Part shown: in pieces, positions 41,370 through 50,304 of the stretch | Layout of the letters: each line of letters begins with the position of its first letter | Position numbering within the stretch: the first letter of the stretch is position 1 | DNA from: Roseiarcus sp963784805 | GTDB taxonomy: Bacteria; Pseudomonadota; Alphaproteobacteria; Rhizobiales; Beijerinckiaceae | NCBI GenBank assembly: GCA_963784805.1 | Contig: CAWASR010000024.1 | Coordinates: forward strand, 1 to 64,000 | DNA: 64,000 bases | Direction: 5' to 3' | Made by a program: the position numbers and the translations under genes | Notes under the pieces: model-generated | What the model saw: only the letters and a program-made list of their open reading frames with translations | The model's database searches: none | Told to the model about the DNA's origin: nothing

Positions 41370-43340
41370 ATGGCTGACAATCCGACGCAGGACGGGCGGA
41401 CCGGAAAACTCGCGACGCCGCTCGGCAAGGACAAATTGTGCCTGACCCGCTTCGAGGGAACGGAAGCGATGGGCGAACTGTTCGAATTTCGCATCGAAGC
41501 GGTGAGTCCGGACCCCAATATCGATTTCAATCCGGCGCTCGGCCAGAATTGCAGCGTTCACCTCGAGACCGCGGACAGCGTGAGCCGCGATTTCAGCGGC
41601 ATTCTCATCGAGGCGCGGTGGATTGGCACGCGCCTCAACCTTCACGTCTACAGTCTCGTCCTGCGGCCCTGGCCGTGGCTGCTGTCGCTGCGCTCGGACT
41701 GCCGCATCTTCTCGAACATGTCGCCCAAGGACATCATCAAGAAAGCTCTAGGCGACAGTGCCTTCGGCCCGATCGTCGACCTGATGTTGGAGGAATACCC
41801 GACGCTGGAATACACGGTTCAGTACCGCGAAACCGATCTCAATTTCGCTCTGCGCCTGATGGAGAAATATGGAATCTATTATTACTTCAAATTCGACAAG
41901 GGCGACGGAAGTTCCCCCAGCAAACACTCTCTGGTGCTCGCCGACTCGACCACCCACGAAACTCTGCCCGCGCCGGCCTCGATCCTCTATCTGCCGCCGA
42001 CCGCCGTTGGCCGCCGCGACATCCAGCAGCTCAACACCTGGAGCCGGATGCAGGGGATGGCGGCGGGCGTCTTTCAGCTCAACGACTACGATTACAACAA
42101 GCCCGACAAAGACCTTCTGGCCCACCGGTCGTTTCCCTACCCCTATGACAAAGGGAGCTTTGTTTACGACTATGCCGGCGGTTACGACGACAAGGATTTC
42201 GGCGAGCGGCTCACGCAGGTGAGGCTCGACGCCGAGCGGCATGGGGAGCGCTGCACCGCCGGCGGTTACGCACCGTCGCTGACGCCGGGATTCACGATCC
42301 AGAGAACGTCCACCGACGGAGACCCGCAGGACGAAAACTACCTGATCCTGCGCTGCAGCCATTGGTACGGCGATCAGGCCTACGCCTCGGCCGGCGCCGC
42401 AGCCGGCGATTCCGACGGTTCCTATTCGGGGACCTTCGAACTTTCCCGCAGCTCGATTCCCTATCGCATGCCGCTGCGCACGCGACGTCCGGTGATCATC
42501 GGTTCGCAGCCGGCCAAAGTCGTCAGCCGGGACAATCAGGAAATCGACGTCGACAAACTGGGGCGCGTGCTGGTCGAATTCTACTGGGACGCCCCGCGCA
42601 GCGGCGGCAAAACGCCGTCGCGCCGGGTGCGCGTTGGCCAGTTCTGGGCGGGCGCCGTTCGCGGCGTCTTATTCATTCCCCGCGTCGGCGACGAAGTGAT
42701 GGTCGAATACGAGAACGGCGACCCCGACCGGCCGATCATCGTTGGGTCGGTCTATAACGGCAACAACACAGTGCCTACGAAATTGCCAGACAATAAGACG
42801 CATTCGGGAATATTGACCCTATCGAGCCCGAATAGCCCCGAAGGTTACCACATGCTGTTGTTCGAGGACAAAGCCGGCCAGGAATTCGTCAAGCTTCGCT
42901 CGCAGAGGGACCTGATGTTCAAGGCCCTCCGCAACGAGCAGCGCGACATCGGCGGCAGCCAAACCGAGAATGTCGGCGGCGACGAGACCATCAATGTCGG
43001 CGGGCCTACGGGCGGCGGGAATTTCACCCTCAACGCCTTCCAGACCGCGACGATCAATGTCGGCCCGGCCGGCGCGGGAACCCAGATCAAGATGGACGCG
43101 TCGAGCATCACGCTGAGCGTCGGACCCGGCGGGGCGGCGGCCCAAATCCGGATGGATGCGAGCGGCGTGACCATCAGCGGAACGATGGCCTCGCAGTTGA
43201 TGGTCCAACCCTCGGGCATTCAGACCATGACCCCGATGCTGCTTTTCGCATATGGGCCGGCGACTTTCGTCGGGCCGGTCACGATTCCGATAGCCAACAT
43301 CGGAGCCGGCACGGTCGGCGGCGTCATGCCGCTGGTATGA
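41370..43340 (+). CDS. vgrG: Type VI secretion spike protein VgrG (TssI)
   Basis: 656 residues; AGGAGGA precedes the ATG. The N-terminal gp27-like part (DKLCLTRFEGTEAMGELFEFRIEAVS; MEKYGIYYYFKFDKGDGSSP) is followed by the gp5 OB-fold (RVRVGQFWAGAVRGVLFIPRVGDEVMVEYENGDPDRPIIVGSVYNGNN) and a beta-helix start (GGSQTENVGGDETINVGG). The last ~100 residues repeat an IKMDASSITLSVGPGG-like unit and contain no known catalytic domain. No PAAR, Hcp or structural tss gene is nearby, so this is an orphan spike probably using a secretion machine elsewhere. Confidence 0.92.
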   Translation: MADNPTQDGRTGKLATPLGKDKLCLTRFEGTEAMGELFEFRIEAVSPDPNIDFNPALGQNCSVHLETADSVSRDFSGILIEARWIGTRLNLHVYSLVLRPWPWLLSLRSDCRIFSNMSPKDIIKKALGDSAFGPIVDLMLEEYPTLEYTVQYRETDLNFALRLMEKYGIYYYFKFDKGDGSSPSKHSLVLADSTTHETLPAPASILYLPPTAVGRRDIQQLNTWSRMQGMAAGVFQLNDYDYNKPDKDLLAHRSFPYPYDKGSFVYDYAGGYDDKDFGERLTQVRLDAERHGERCTAGGYAPSLTPGFTIQRTSTDGDPQDENYLILRCSHWYGDQAYASAGAAAGDSDGSYSGTFELSRSSIPYRMPLRTRRPVIIGSQPAKVVSRDNQEIDVDKLGRVLVEFYWDAPRSGGKTPSRRVRVGQFWAGAVRGVLFIPRVGDEVMVEYENGDPDRPIIVGSVYNGNNTVPTKLPDNKTHSGILTLSSPNSPEGYHMLLFEDKAGQEFVKLRSQRDLMFKALRNEQRDIGGSQTENVGGDETINVGGPTGGGNFTLNAFQTATINVGPAGAGTQIKMDASSITLSVGPGGAAAQIRMDASGVTISGTMASQLMVQPSGIQTMTPMLLFAYGPATFVGPVTIPIANIGAGTVGGVMPLV

Positions 43341-43350
43341 GGAACCGCGA

Positions 43351-43956
43351 ATGTCCTCGCGCATCCGCTTCGCCGCCGCGCGCAACGTTTTCGAGGCGTT
43401 TCCGGACTTGAGCTACGCCGCGGCGCCGCCCGCGGACGATTCGGCCCCGCTGGACTACGCGCGTGCGCTTCTCGCCTCGCCTCGCCCGACCGACGCCATC
43501 GTCTTCCTCGCCCATCTGTTGCCGCGCAGGGAGGCGGTATGGTGGTCGGTCCAATGCGTTCGCGCCATGCTGGGCGCAAGCGCCGACGACGGGGCCCTTC
43601 GCGCCGCCGACGCCTGGGTGCGCGCGCCGGAGGAAGACCATCGCAACGCCGCCCTCGCCGTCGCCAACGCCGCGGATCAACGCGCGGCCACGACTTGGCT
43701 CGCCTTCGCCGCCGCCTGGTCGGGCGGCAGCATCACGCCTCCCGATCAAAAGCCGATGCCGGCGCCGCCCTCGGCTTGCGCGAAAGCGGCGCATGCGGCG
43801 GTCCTCATGGCCGTGTCAGCAGGCGATCCGCTCGGCGTCGCGCAGAGAATCGCGGCCTGCGCGCAAGCCGGCATTCGATTTGCCGACGGCGGCGAGGCGA
43901 CGGTGATTATGGCGCAGGCGTCGCCGACGCAGGGGCCCGCGACGACCTTGCGCTGA
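43351..43956 (+). CDS. DUF6931 family protein (vgrG-associated)
   Basis: 201 residues, Ala-rich and helical, starting ten bases after the vgrG stop. YARALLASPRPTDAIVFLAHLLPRREAVWWSVQCVRAM and AADAWVRAPEEDHRNAALAVAN, then TTWLAFAAAWSGGSITPP, are the conserved parts. Proteins of this type are frequently found downstream of VgrG in Alpha- and Gammaproteobacteria; they may help load spike or cargo. No catalytic motif is visible. Confidence 0.7.
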   Translation: MSSRIRFAAARNVFEAFPDLSYAAAPPADDSAPLDYARALLASPRPTDAIVFLAHLLPRREAVWWSVQCVRAMLGASADDGALRAADAWVRAPEEDHRNAALAVANAADQRAATTWLAFAAAWSGGSITPPDQKPMPAPPSACAKAAHAAVLMAVSAGDPLGVAQRIAACAQAGIRFADGGEATVIMAQASPTQGPATTLR

Positions 43957-44012
43957 GACATGCTAACTGATCCTCGACTTCCTGGAGAATTATCCGATCG
44001 CGATTGACCGGC

Positions 44013-44303
44013 TCAGGGCAGCGAATGGACGATCACCGGCCCCGCGGTCGCGGTCGCCGACCCGATGACCAGCGGTCCGAGATTGTCTTCGATCCAGGCC
44101 AACGCCCGCCGGTTTGATTCCTCAGCCTCGGCGACGGTGTTGAAGATGCTGATGGCGGTCACGGTGTCGTCCGGCGCGTAGATCACGTAGTAGCCCATGA
44201 ACCCAGGCACGCCGCTGACGATGGGGACGGCGCCCTTGATCCGCTCGGCGAGTTCGTCCGCGGTTCCCGGCTTTGCCTTCACCTGACGAATGGCTGCGTA
44301 CAT
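44013..44303 (-). CDS. Antibiotic biosynthesis monooxygenase-like (dimeric alpha/beta barrel) protein
   Basis: 96 residues: YAAIRQVKAKPGTADELAERIKG, then PGFMGYYVIYAPDDTVTAISIFNTVAEAEESNRRALAWIEDNL. This is the single ferredoxin-like ABM unit that dimerises into a barrel. No heme or substrate residue identifies a specific enzyme. Short proteins of this kind are common in Rhizobiales with unknown role. Confidence 0.75.
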   Translation of the reverse strand: MYAAIRQVKAKPGTADELAERIKGAVPIVSGVPGFMGYYVIYAPDDTVTAISIFNTVAEAEESNRRALAWIEDNLGPLVIGSATATAGPVIVHSLP

Positions 44304-44397
44304 GACATCCTCCCGCCTTGCCGCCTCAACACGACGGCCCTCCGCAACTCAATTTATCGCTCCTCGGCTGAGACCGCCGCCGAACCTCGAGAGCCAT

Positions 44398-45771
44398 TCA
44401 GCCTCGTTCGCTCGCCACGGGCTCCTCCGGCGCAGCGGAACGCGCCCGCGCGCTCGGCAGCATCTTTTTCACCGCGCTCGATGCGGCGACGACGCCCCGA
44501 TTGGCGAAGGCCTCGTGGTTGCGCTCGATCTCGTTCAAGTCATAGAGATAATTGACCATCAGGCCGCCGGACTCGGCAAGCGCCTTTGGCGAAAGGTCGC
44601 CCATCCAGTTGATGCGCTCCAGCCGCGCGCCGTTGCCGAGATGAAAGCGGGCGACCGGATCGGCGACCCGCCCATCCGGACGCCTGGCTTTCAGCAGAAA
44701 ATAAGCCGCCAGCGGCTCCAGCGCCTTGCGCAGCCGCGCGGCTGTCTCCGGCGCCGTCGGCCATCCCTGGTCCGAAGCCAGTTCGCGCGCCGCCCTCGCC
44801 AGGGATTCGACAGTCGGATCCTCGCATGCCTCCAGCCAGGACCGTAAGCCCGGAACCGGCGACAGCGTGACGAAGGTCTCGATCCTCGGCAGCTCACGCC
44901 TAATCTCCTCGACCACCTGTTTGATGAGAAAATTGCCGAAATTGACGCCGGCGAGGCCCTGCTGGCAGTTGGAAATCGAATAGAACGCCGCCACCCGCGC
45001 CTTTTCTTTCGCGAGACGGGAGCGCTTTTCTGCAAGCAGCGGGGCGATCGCCTCCGGCGCGCTTTGAGTCAGCGCGACTTCGACGAAGATCAGCGGCTCG
45101 TCGATGAGCGCGGGGTGAAAGAACGCGTAGCAGCGGCGGTCGTCGGGATCGATGCGCCGGCGAAGATCGTCCCAGTCGCGGATTTGGTGCACGGCCTCGT
45201 AGCGGATGATCTTTTCCAGGACCGACGCCGGCGAGGACCAGTCGATCCGGCGCAGAACCAGAAAGCCGCGGTTGAACCACGACCCGAACAGATGAACGAA
45301 ATCCCGATCGACGACGGCGAGATCGCCGTCCTCGCGCGTGAATTCGAGCAGTTCGGCTCGCATGGCGACCAGGGCGGCGGTGCCGCCGGGCGAGCGATTG
45401 AGACGGCGGAACAGTTCCTGCCGTCGCGGTTCGGAGGCGTAGTGAATTTCGCTCGCGGCCGCATTGTCGCCGTTCGAATCCCATCGCGCCAGCGCATCCC
45501 CCATCCGCTCGCGATCGGGTCCGAATTCCTCCGCGAGCGCGCGAAAGACCGCAATCTTGTCCGAAGCGTCGAGGGCCCGATAGCGGCGGAGAAATTCGCT
45601 CGCGAGCGCGACCCCCGAGGCTTCGCCGCGTCCCGTCAGCAGAGCGCCGCCCATTGCGACGAGAGAACCGGCGCGGCCGTCCGCCTCCTTCGGCCACGGC
45701 GTCAGTTTAAGGACCGAGCGCCCGCGATCGGCGATCGAGGCCAGAAGATCGGAAAAGAAGGCGTTGGTCAT
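44398..45771 (-). CDS. Malonyl-CoA decarboxylase
   Basis: 457 residues. An N-terminal helical domain (YRALDASDKIAVFRALAEEFGPDRERM) is followed by the GNAT-like catalytic domain: FVHLFGSWFNRGFLVLRRIDWSSPASVLEKIIRYEAVHQI, CYAFFHPALIDEPLIFVEVALT (catalytic His and Glu region), AAFYSISNCQQGLAGVNFGNFLIKQVVEE, and the ending GARLERINWMGDLSPKALAESGGLMVNYLYDLNEIE. It converts malonyl-CoA to acetyl-CoA. No malonate transporter or synthetase is adjacent. Confidence 0.93.
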   Translation of the reverse strand: MTNAFFSDLLASIADRGRSVLKLTPWPKEADGRAGSLVAMGGALLTGRGEASGVALASEFLRRYRALDASDKIAVFRALAEEFGPDRERMGDALARWDSNGDNAAASEIHYASEPRRQELFRRLNRSPGGTAALVAMRAELLEFTREDGDLAVVDRDFVHLFGSWFNRGFLVLRRIDWSSPASVLEKIIRYEAVHQIRDWDDLRRRIDPDDRRCYAFFHPALIDEPLIFVEVALTQSAPEAIAPLLAEKRSRLAKEKARVAAFYSISNCQQGLAGVNFGNFLIKQVVEEIRRELPRIETFVTLSPVPGLRSWLEACEDPTVESLARAARELASDQGWPTAPETAARLRKALEPLAAYFLLKARRPDGRVADPVARFHLGNGARLERINWMGDLSPKALAESGGLMVNYLYDLNEIERNHEAFANRGVVAASSAVKKMLPSARARSAAPEEPVASERG

Positions 45772-45873
45772 GCTCTCTCGCCGAGTCGGCCCCTGAACCG
45801 GGCGGCGGCGCAGCGCCGCGTCGACGGTTCACGAGGGATTGTCATCCGCGATCAAGCGCAAATCAAGGCGGCT

Positions 45874-46611
45874 TCAGATCGGCGGCGCGGCAAACCAGTG
45901 AGCCCAGAGTTCGCGCAGGCGCAGCGCCCATGCGAGATAGAAGCCAAGGGCGATGAGAAAGATCAGCGTGACCGAGCCGAGCGTCATCAGGACGAAGCTG
46001 AGCGCGTCGCCGAGCCTGGCGGCCAGACGGCGCTTCGGACGGCCCTTCGGCGCCGCGGCGCCGGGGGCGGACGCAGTCGTCTCGTCCTCGACCCGCGTCG
46101 GCGAGCGCTCCGCGCCATTCGCAATCGACCAGGCCCGCGGACCCCTGGCGGGGCCGGCCTGCGTCTGCCGGTCGCCCGGATCGGCCGTGGCGAGCGCCCG
46201 CTCGCGCTCGACCAGCCGGCGCGCGACATAATTGGTGACCGCGGCCGCGATCTTGTCAATCGACGGGCTTTCCGCGATCAGCACCCTGCCGTGCCGCGTA
46301 TCCTGATAGAAACGATAGGTGCGTCGGTCGTGCGCCATGTCGACGAAGGCGATCATGTCGATGAAGAGGCGCGGATGGTCGCCCGGCGCCAGCGCCAGAT
46401 CGAACAGATCGACCCCCGGCGGCGCCTCGCCGACCACCGGCTTCAGCGCGCTTTCGAGCAAAGCCAGACGGGCGCGCTCGATCTCGTTGAGATCGGTGAT
46501 CGCCTCGGCTCGCTCGGCGTTTTCGACCCGCGCGCGCCTGACGGCGGCCGCGAGATCGGACGGAGGCGGGGGAGCGCCCGACGGCTTCTCGTCCTTGGTG
46601 TGGGTTCCCAA
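45874..46611 (-). CDS. Hypothetical protein with C-terminal membrane anchor
   Basis: 245 residues. The N-terminal part holds a conserved-looking globular region (EIERARLALLESALKPVVGEAPPGVDLFDLALAPGDHPRLFIDMIAFVDMAHDRRTYRFYQDTRHGRVLIAES), then a disordered Ala/Pro/Arg linker, and one C-terminal hydrophobic helix (ALSFVLMTLGSVTLIFLIALGFYLAW). It therefore probably faces the cytoplasm while tethered to the inner membrane. It resembles hypothetical proteins of Rhizobiales; no function recognised. Divergent from psuG. Confidence 0.7.
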   Translation of the reverse strand: MGTHTKDEKPSGAPPPPSDLAAAVRRARVENAERAEAITDLNEIERARLALLESALKPVVGEAPPGVDLFDLALAPGDHPRLFIDMIAFVDMAHDRRTYRFYQDTRHGRVLIAESPSIDKIAAAVTNYVARRLVERERALATADPGDRQTQAGPARGPRAWSIANGAERSPTRVEDETTASAPGAAAPKGRPKRRLAARLGDALSFVLMTLGSVTLIFLIALGFYLAWALRLRELWAHWFAAPPI

Positions 46612-46789
46612 GAATTCCTGAACCTCTGGCGCGCGCCCTAAAAACTCGCCGGAACGTCGGCCGCAGCTTTGGCCAAGTTAACGCAATCGTCGCCGACTTC
46701 AAATCGCGAGACGCCATTGATCGTCAGCCGCCGATTGCCGATAATCAAGTCTTCCGCTGGTCGCGGCCGTTCGCGAAAGGAGTTCAGCG

Positions 46790-47707
46790 ATGAGCGCCGC
46801 CGATCTGATCAAATTCTCGCCCGAGGTCGCCAGCGCGCGCGCTGGCCGCAAGCCGCTGGTGGCGCTCGAATCGACGATTCTCACCCACGGCATGCCCTAC
46901 CCGCGCAATGTCGAAACCGCGCGCGGAGTCGAGGAGGCGGTTCGCGCGATGGGCGCGGTCCCGGCGACGATCGCCGTTATCGACGGCGTACTCAAAGTCG
47001 GCCTCGATAAAACCGAGATCGAGCGCCTCGGCCAGCTCTCCGGCGGCGTCGTCAAGGCCTCGCGGCGCGATCTGGCCCTGGTCGCGGCGCGCAAAGGCTC
47101 GGCCGGCACCACGGTCGCGGCGACGATGTTCGTGGCCGAGCTGGCCGGAATCGAAATCTTCGCCACCGGCGGCATCGGCGGAGTCCACCGCGGGGCCGAG
47201 GAGACGTTCGACATTTCCGCCGATCTGGTGGAGCTCGCCCGCACCCGCGTCGCCGTCGTCTCGGCCGGCGCCAAGTCGATCCTCGACATCGAGAAGACCC
47301 TCGAATTCCTGGAGACGCAGGGGGTCGCGATCGTCGGCTACCGCTGCGACGAGTTCCCCGCCTTCTACGCCCGCTCGTCCGGCTTCAGGCTGGAGCACCG
47401 TTGCGACGGGCTGCGCGATCTCGCCCGCATGATCCGCCTGCAGCGCGACATTGGCCCGGGCGGCCTTTTGATCGCCAATCCGATCCCCGAAAGCTTCGCG
47501 ATGGAGGAGCGCGCGATCGAAGAGAGGATCGTCGAGGCGGTGGCGCAGGCCAAGGAGCAGGGCGTCGCCAAGAAGGAAGCGACGCCGTTCCTGTTGAAGC
47601 GCGTCGTCGAGCTGACCGGAGGACGCAGCCTCGAGGCCAACATCGCGCTGATCGAGAACAACGCGATGCTCGCCGCGCAGACGGCGGTCGAGCTGGCGCG
47701 GCTTTAA
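46790..47707 (+). CDS. psuG: Pseudouridine-5'-phosphate glycosidase
   Basis: 305 residues, full family length. KPLVALESTILTHGMPYPRNVETA, the catalytic-Lys loop KASRRDLALVAARKGSAGTTVAATM, IFATGGIGGVHRGAEETFDISADL, and NPIPESFAMEERAIEERIVEA are characteristic. It cleaves the C-C glycosidic bond of pseudouridine 5'-phosphate to uracil and ribose 5-phosphate. Its usual kinase partner lies 520 bases downstream, separated by a toxin-antitoxin remnant. Confidence 0.94.
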   Translation: MSAADLIKFSPEVASARAGRKPLVALESTILTHGMPYPRNVETARGVEEAVRAMGAVPATIAVIDGVLKVGLDKTEIERLGQLSGGVVKASRRDLALVAARKGSAGTTVAATMFVAELAGIEIFATGGIGGVHRGAEETFDISADLVELARTRVAVVSAGAKSILDIEKTLEFLETQGVAIVGYRCDEFPAFYARSSGFRLEHRCDGLRDLARMIRLQRDIGPGGLLIANPIPESFAMEERAIEERIVEAVAQAKEQGVAKKEATPFLLKRVVELTGGRSLEANIALIENNAMLAAQTAVELARL

Positions 47708-47771
47708 GGGCCGGAGCGTGGAGCTCGCCCCTTGCCGGCTGCGACGGGCGAACCACGGCGACGCTTGACCC

Positions 47772-47800
47772 TTGACCGTACTACGGCTAAGCCGTATATG
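47772..47800 (+). promoter_or_regulatory. Promoter with overlapping palindromic operator
   Basis: TTGACC (47772-47777), 17-base spacer, TATATG (47795-47800). The spacer contains the perfect inverted repeat TACGGCT-A-AGCCGTA (47782-47796), which reaches into the -10. This is the arrangement expected of an autoregulated toxin-antitoxin operon repressed by its HTH antitoxin. Confidence 0.6.
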
Positions 47801-47801
47801 G

Positions 47802-47880
47802 ATGAGTGACGGACGTTTCCAATGGGATGACGCGAAAGCCGCCGCGAACTTCGCCCGTCACGGCGTCAAGTTCGATGACC
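47802..47880 (+). pseudogene. BrnT-type toxin N-terminal remnant
   Basis: From the ATG at 47802: MSDGRFQWDDAKAAANFARHGVKFDD. This is the start of BrnT ribonuclease toxins (FxWDxxKAxxNxxKHGVxF), which are normally ~90 residues. The similarity ends after ~26 codons, where the antitoxin start codon overlaps, so the catalytic body is deleted. The promoter is so close that this ATG would be nearly leaderless. Confidence 0.6.
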
Positions 47881-48159
47881 GACGAGGACATCCATGCCGC
47901 GGCGCTTGCCGATCCGGACGCCCGGCCGCTGACGCCGGAACGGCCCAAGCATATGAAGCGGTCGCCGCAGGTGAAGGTCATCCGCCGCGCGCTCGGCTTG
48001 TCGCAGGAAGAATTCGCGGCGCGGTTTCGGATCCCGCTCGGCACGTTGCGGGACTGGGAGCAGGGACGCAAGGAGCCCGACGCCGCCGCCCGCGCTTACC
48101 TGGTGGTGATCGGGCGCAACCCGTCCGCGGTGAGCGAAGCGCTGCAGCCGATGACGTGA
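47875..48159 (+). CDS. XRE-type HTH antitoxin (BrnT-partner type)
   Basis: 94 residues from the ATG at 47875. An N-terminal MTDEDIHAAALADPDARPLTPE segment, which usually wraps the toxin, is followed by an XRE helix-turn-helix: KVIRRALGLSQEEFAARFRIPLGTLRDWEQGRKEPDAAARAYLVVI. It would bind the palindrome at 47782-47796 and repress its own promoter. With the toxin gene truncated it is an orphan regulator. It lies between psuG and psuK on the same strand. Confidence 0.8.
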   Translation: MTDEDIHAAALADPDARPLTPERPKHMKRSPQVKVIRRALGLSQEEFAARFRIPLGTLRDWEQGRKEPDAAARAYLVVIGRNPSAVSEALQPMT

Positions 48160-48228
48160 CCCTGCCGACGATGCGCCGGCGGCCGGCAAACATCCGAGCC
48201 CGATCTCGAACGCGGGAGTAGGCTAGAG

Positions 48229-49158
48229 ATGTCGACCTCCGGAGGATCAGCGCCGCGCGGTTCGTCCCCCCGCGTCCTCGTCATCGGCGACGTGATGACG
48301 GACGTCATCGTCCGCCCTGAGGGGCCGCTCGCGCGCGGGTCGGACCGGCGGGCGTCGATCGCGTTCGAGCCGGGCGGGTCGGCGGCCAATCAGGCGGCGT
48401 GGCTCGCCTCCTTCGGGGTCGATGTCGATTTCGTCGCCCGGGTCGGCGCGGCGGACGTCGGCCGTGAGACGGCGCGGCTGATCGGGATCGGCGTCCTGCC
48501 GCGGCTTGTCGGCGACCCGCATCGCCCGACCGGCCGGCTGGTCGCGCTCGTCGACCCAAATGGCGAACGCAGCTTCTTCACCGACCGCGGCGCCAACGAG
48601 GCGCTGTCGGCGAGCGATATTCCCGACGCGCTGATCGCCCGCGCCTCGATGATCCACCTCTCCGGCTATTCCTTCTTCGCCCCCTCGCCCCGCGCGGCGG
48701 TGCGCCACGTCATGCGCCGCGCAGGAAGAAAGCCGATCAGCGTCGACCCGGCGTCGGCGGAGTTTTTGCGCGAGGTCGGGCCGGAAAGCTTTTTCAAATG
48801 GACGCGGGGCGCGGCGATCCTGTTCCCGAACGAAGAGGAGGCTGCGGTTCTCGCCGACTCGGACGACCCGCAGACCCAATGCGCCTTTCTCGCCGCGCGT
48901 TATCCGCTCGTCATCGTCAAGCGCGGCGCCTTCGGCTCAGAGGCGGCGGAAGGCTCGCGGCGCTGGCGGACGAAAGCGCCGAGCGTCGAAGCGATCGACA
49001 CCACCGGCGCCGGCGACGCCTTTGTCGCCGCATTTCTCGCCGCGCGACTGCAAGGCGCGGAGATTCAGGCGGCGCTTGAGCGCGCCGCCGCCGCGGGGGC
49101 GGCCGCTTCAACGTTGGTAGGCGGAAGGCCGAGGTCAACTCATGATCACCCGGACTGA
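48229..49158 (+). CDS. psuK: PfkB family kinase, probable pseudouridine kinase
   Basis: 309 residues. PfkB signatures: VLVIGDVMTDVIVRPEGPL and FEPGGSAANQAAWLASFGVDVDFVARVGAADVG at the N-terminus (substrate-binding GG), and DTTGAGDAFVAAFLAARLQG at the C-terminus with catalytic Asp in the GAGD anion hole. The kinase phosphorylates pseudouridine for PsuG; substrate is inferred from psuG being next but one upstream. Other sugars are possible. Confidence 0.82.
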   Translation: MSTSGGSAPRGSSPRVLVIGDVMTDVIVRPEGPLARGSDRRASIAFEPGGSAANQAAWLASFGVDVDFVARVGAADVGRETARLIGIGVLPRLVGDPHRPTGRLVALVDPNGERSFFTDRGANEALSASDIPDALIARASMIHLSGYSFFAPSPRAAVRHVMRRAGRKPISVDPASAEFLREVGPESFFKWTRGAAILFPNEEEAAVLADSDDPQTQCAFLAARYPLVIVKRGAFGSEAAEGSRRWRTKAPSVEAIDTTGAGDAFVAAFLAARLQGAEIQAALERAAAAGAAASTLVGGRPRSTHDHPD

Positions 49159-49330
49159 TACGAACGTTCAGTCCGACTGATAGACTTGCGGCGGGCGCCG
49201 CCTATTCCTATCTTCGTGATCAACGCGGCGTCCGGCCAAAGAACTTGTTGAGCTTCGTCGTTCCTGGATCAGGCGACGGCGGCAGTATTTCGGTAGCCGC
49301 AGCCATTGTATTTCAACCTGGGGGCTTTCC

Positions 49331-50239
49331 ATGTCCATCCGACCCGTCAAGAGCGTCGCCCAATCCCGGCCGACCATGGAGGGCGCGGGCGTAAGACTGC
49401 GCCGCGCCTTCGGCTTCGGCGACACGTCCGACTTCGATCCGTTCCTGATGATGGACGATTTCCGCGGCGATCGGCCCGAAGACTATCAGGCGGGATTCCC
49501 CTGGCATCCGCATCGCGGCATCGAGACCATCACCTACGTGCTGGCCGGCAGCGTCGATCACGGCGACAGCCTGGGCAATCGCGGCAAGCTCGGCGCCGGC
49601 GACGTGCAGTGGATGACCGCCGGCAGCGGGATCATGCATCAGGAAATGCCGACCGGCGACGCGAAGGGCCGGATGCACGGCTTCCAGCTCTGGGCCAATC
49701 TGCCTTCCCGTCTGAAGATGACGAGTCCGCGCTACCAGGACGTGCCCGCGGCGGCCATCCCCGAGGTGGTCGACGACGACGGCACGCGGGTGCGGGTGAT
49801 CTGCGGTGAGTTCTGGGGCAAAAGCGGGCCGGTCGACGGCGTCGCCGCCGAGCCGCGCTATCTCGACGTGTTCGTGCCGCCGGGCAAGCGCAAGCGCCTC
49901 AAGGTCGAGGATTTCCGCCAGGCCTTCGCCTATATCTTCGAAGGGTCGGCCAGTTTCGCCGACGCCTCTGAGCCCTTTGGCGTATTGCGCGAGGCCGAGG
50001 TCGGCGGCGAGGACGTTCTGGTGCGCGACGCCGTGGGAAATCGCTCGCTCGTCGTGTTCGGCTCGGGCGACGAGATCAGCGTCCAGGCGGGCGATGAGGG
50101 CGTGCGCTTCCTGCTCGTCTCCGGAAGGCCCTTGCGCGAGCCGATCGCCTGGCACGGGCCGATCGTGATGAACACCCAGGCGGAAATCCGCCAGGCGCTG
50201 ACCGACTTGCGAACCGGCGAGTTCATCAAGGCCGCATAG
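49331..50239 (+). CDS. Pirin family protein
   Basis: 302 residues, bicupin. The N-terminal metal site reads FPWHPHRGIETITYVLAGSVDHGDSLGNRGKLGAGDVQWMTAGSGIMHQEMP with the His/His/His/Glu ligands. The C-terminal cupin follows SFADASEPFGVLREAEVGGEDVLV. Pirins include quercetinases and redox-sensing iron proteins; actual activity is not predictable. A perfect 16-pair hairpin follows the stop by 65 bases. Confidence 0.92.
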   Translation: MSIRPVKSVAQSRPTMEGAGVRLRRAFGFGDTSDFDPFLMMDDFRGDRPEDYQAGFPWHPHRGIETITYVLAGSVDHGDSLGNRGKLGAGDVQWMTAGSGIMHQEMPTGDAKGRMHGFQLWANLPSRLKMTSPRYQDVPAAAIPEVVDDDGTRVRVICGEFWGKSGPVDGVAAEPRYLDVFVPPGKRKRLKVEDFRQAFAYIFEGSASFADASEPFGVLREAEVGGEDVLVRDAVGNRSLVVFGSGDEISVQAGDEGVRFLLVSGRPLREPIAWHGPIVMNTQAEIRQALTDLRTGEFIKAA

Positions 50240-50304
50240 GCAGGATTTCGGAAAAGCGGACACTGGTTTGCCGATATAAGTCCTGCTTCCTCAAGGGACT
50301 CCAG

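Noticed and set aside
45064..46641. 525-codon open frame on the plus strand
   Set aside because: Antisense to malonyl-CoA decarboxylase and the anchored hypothetical protein; no recognisable domain.
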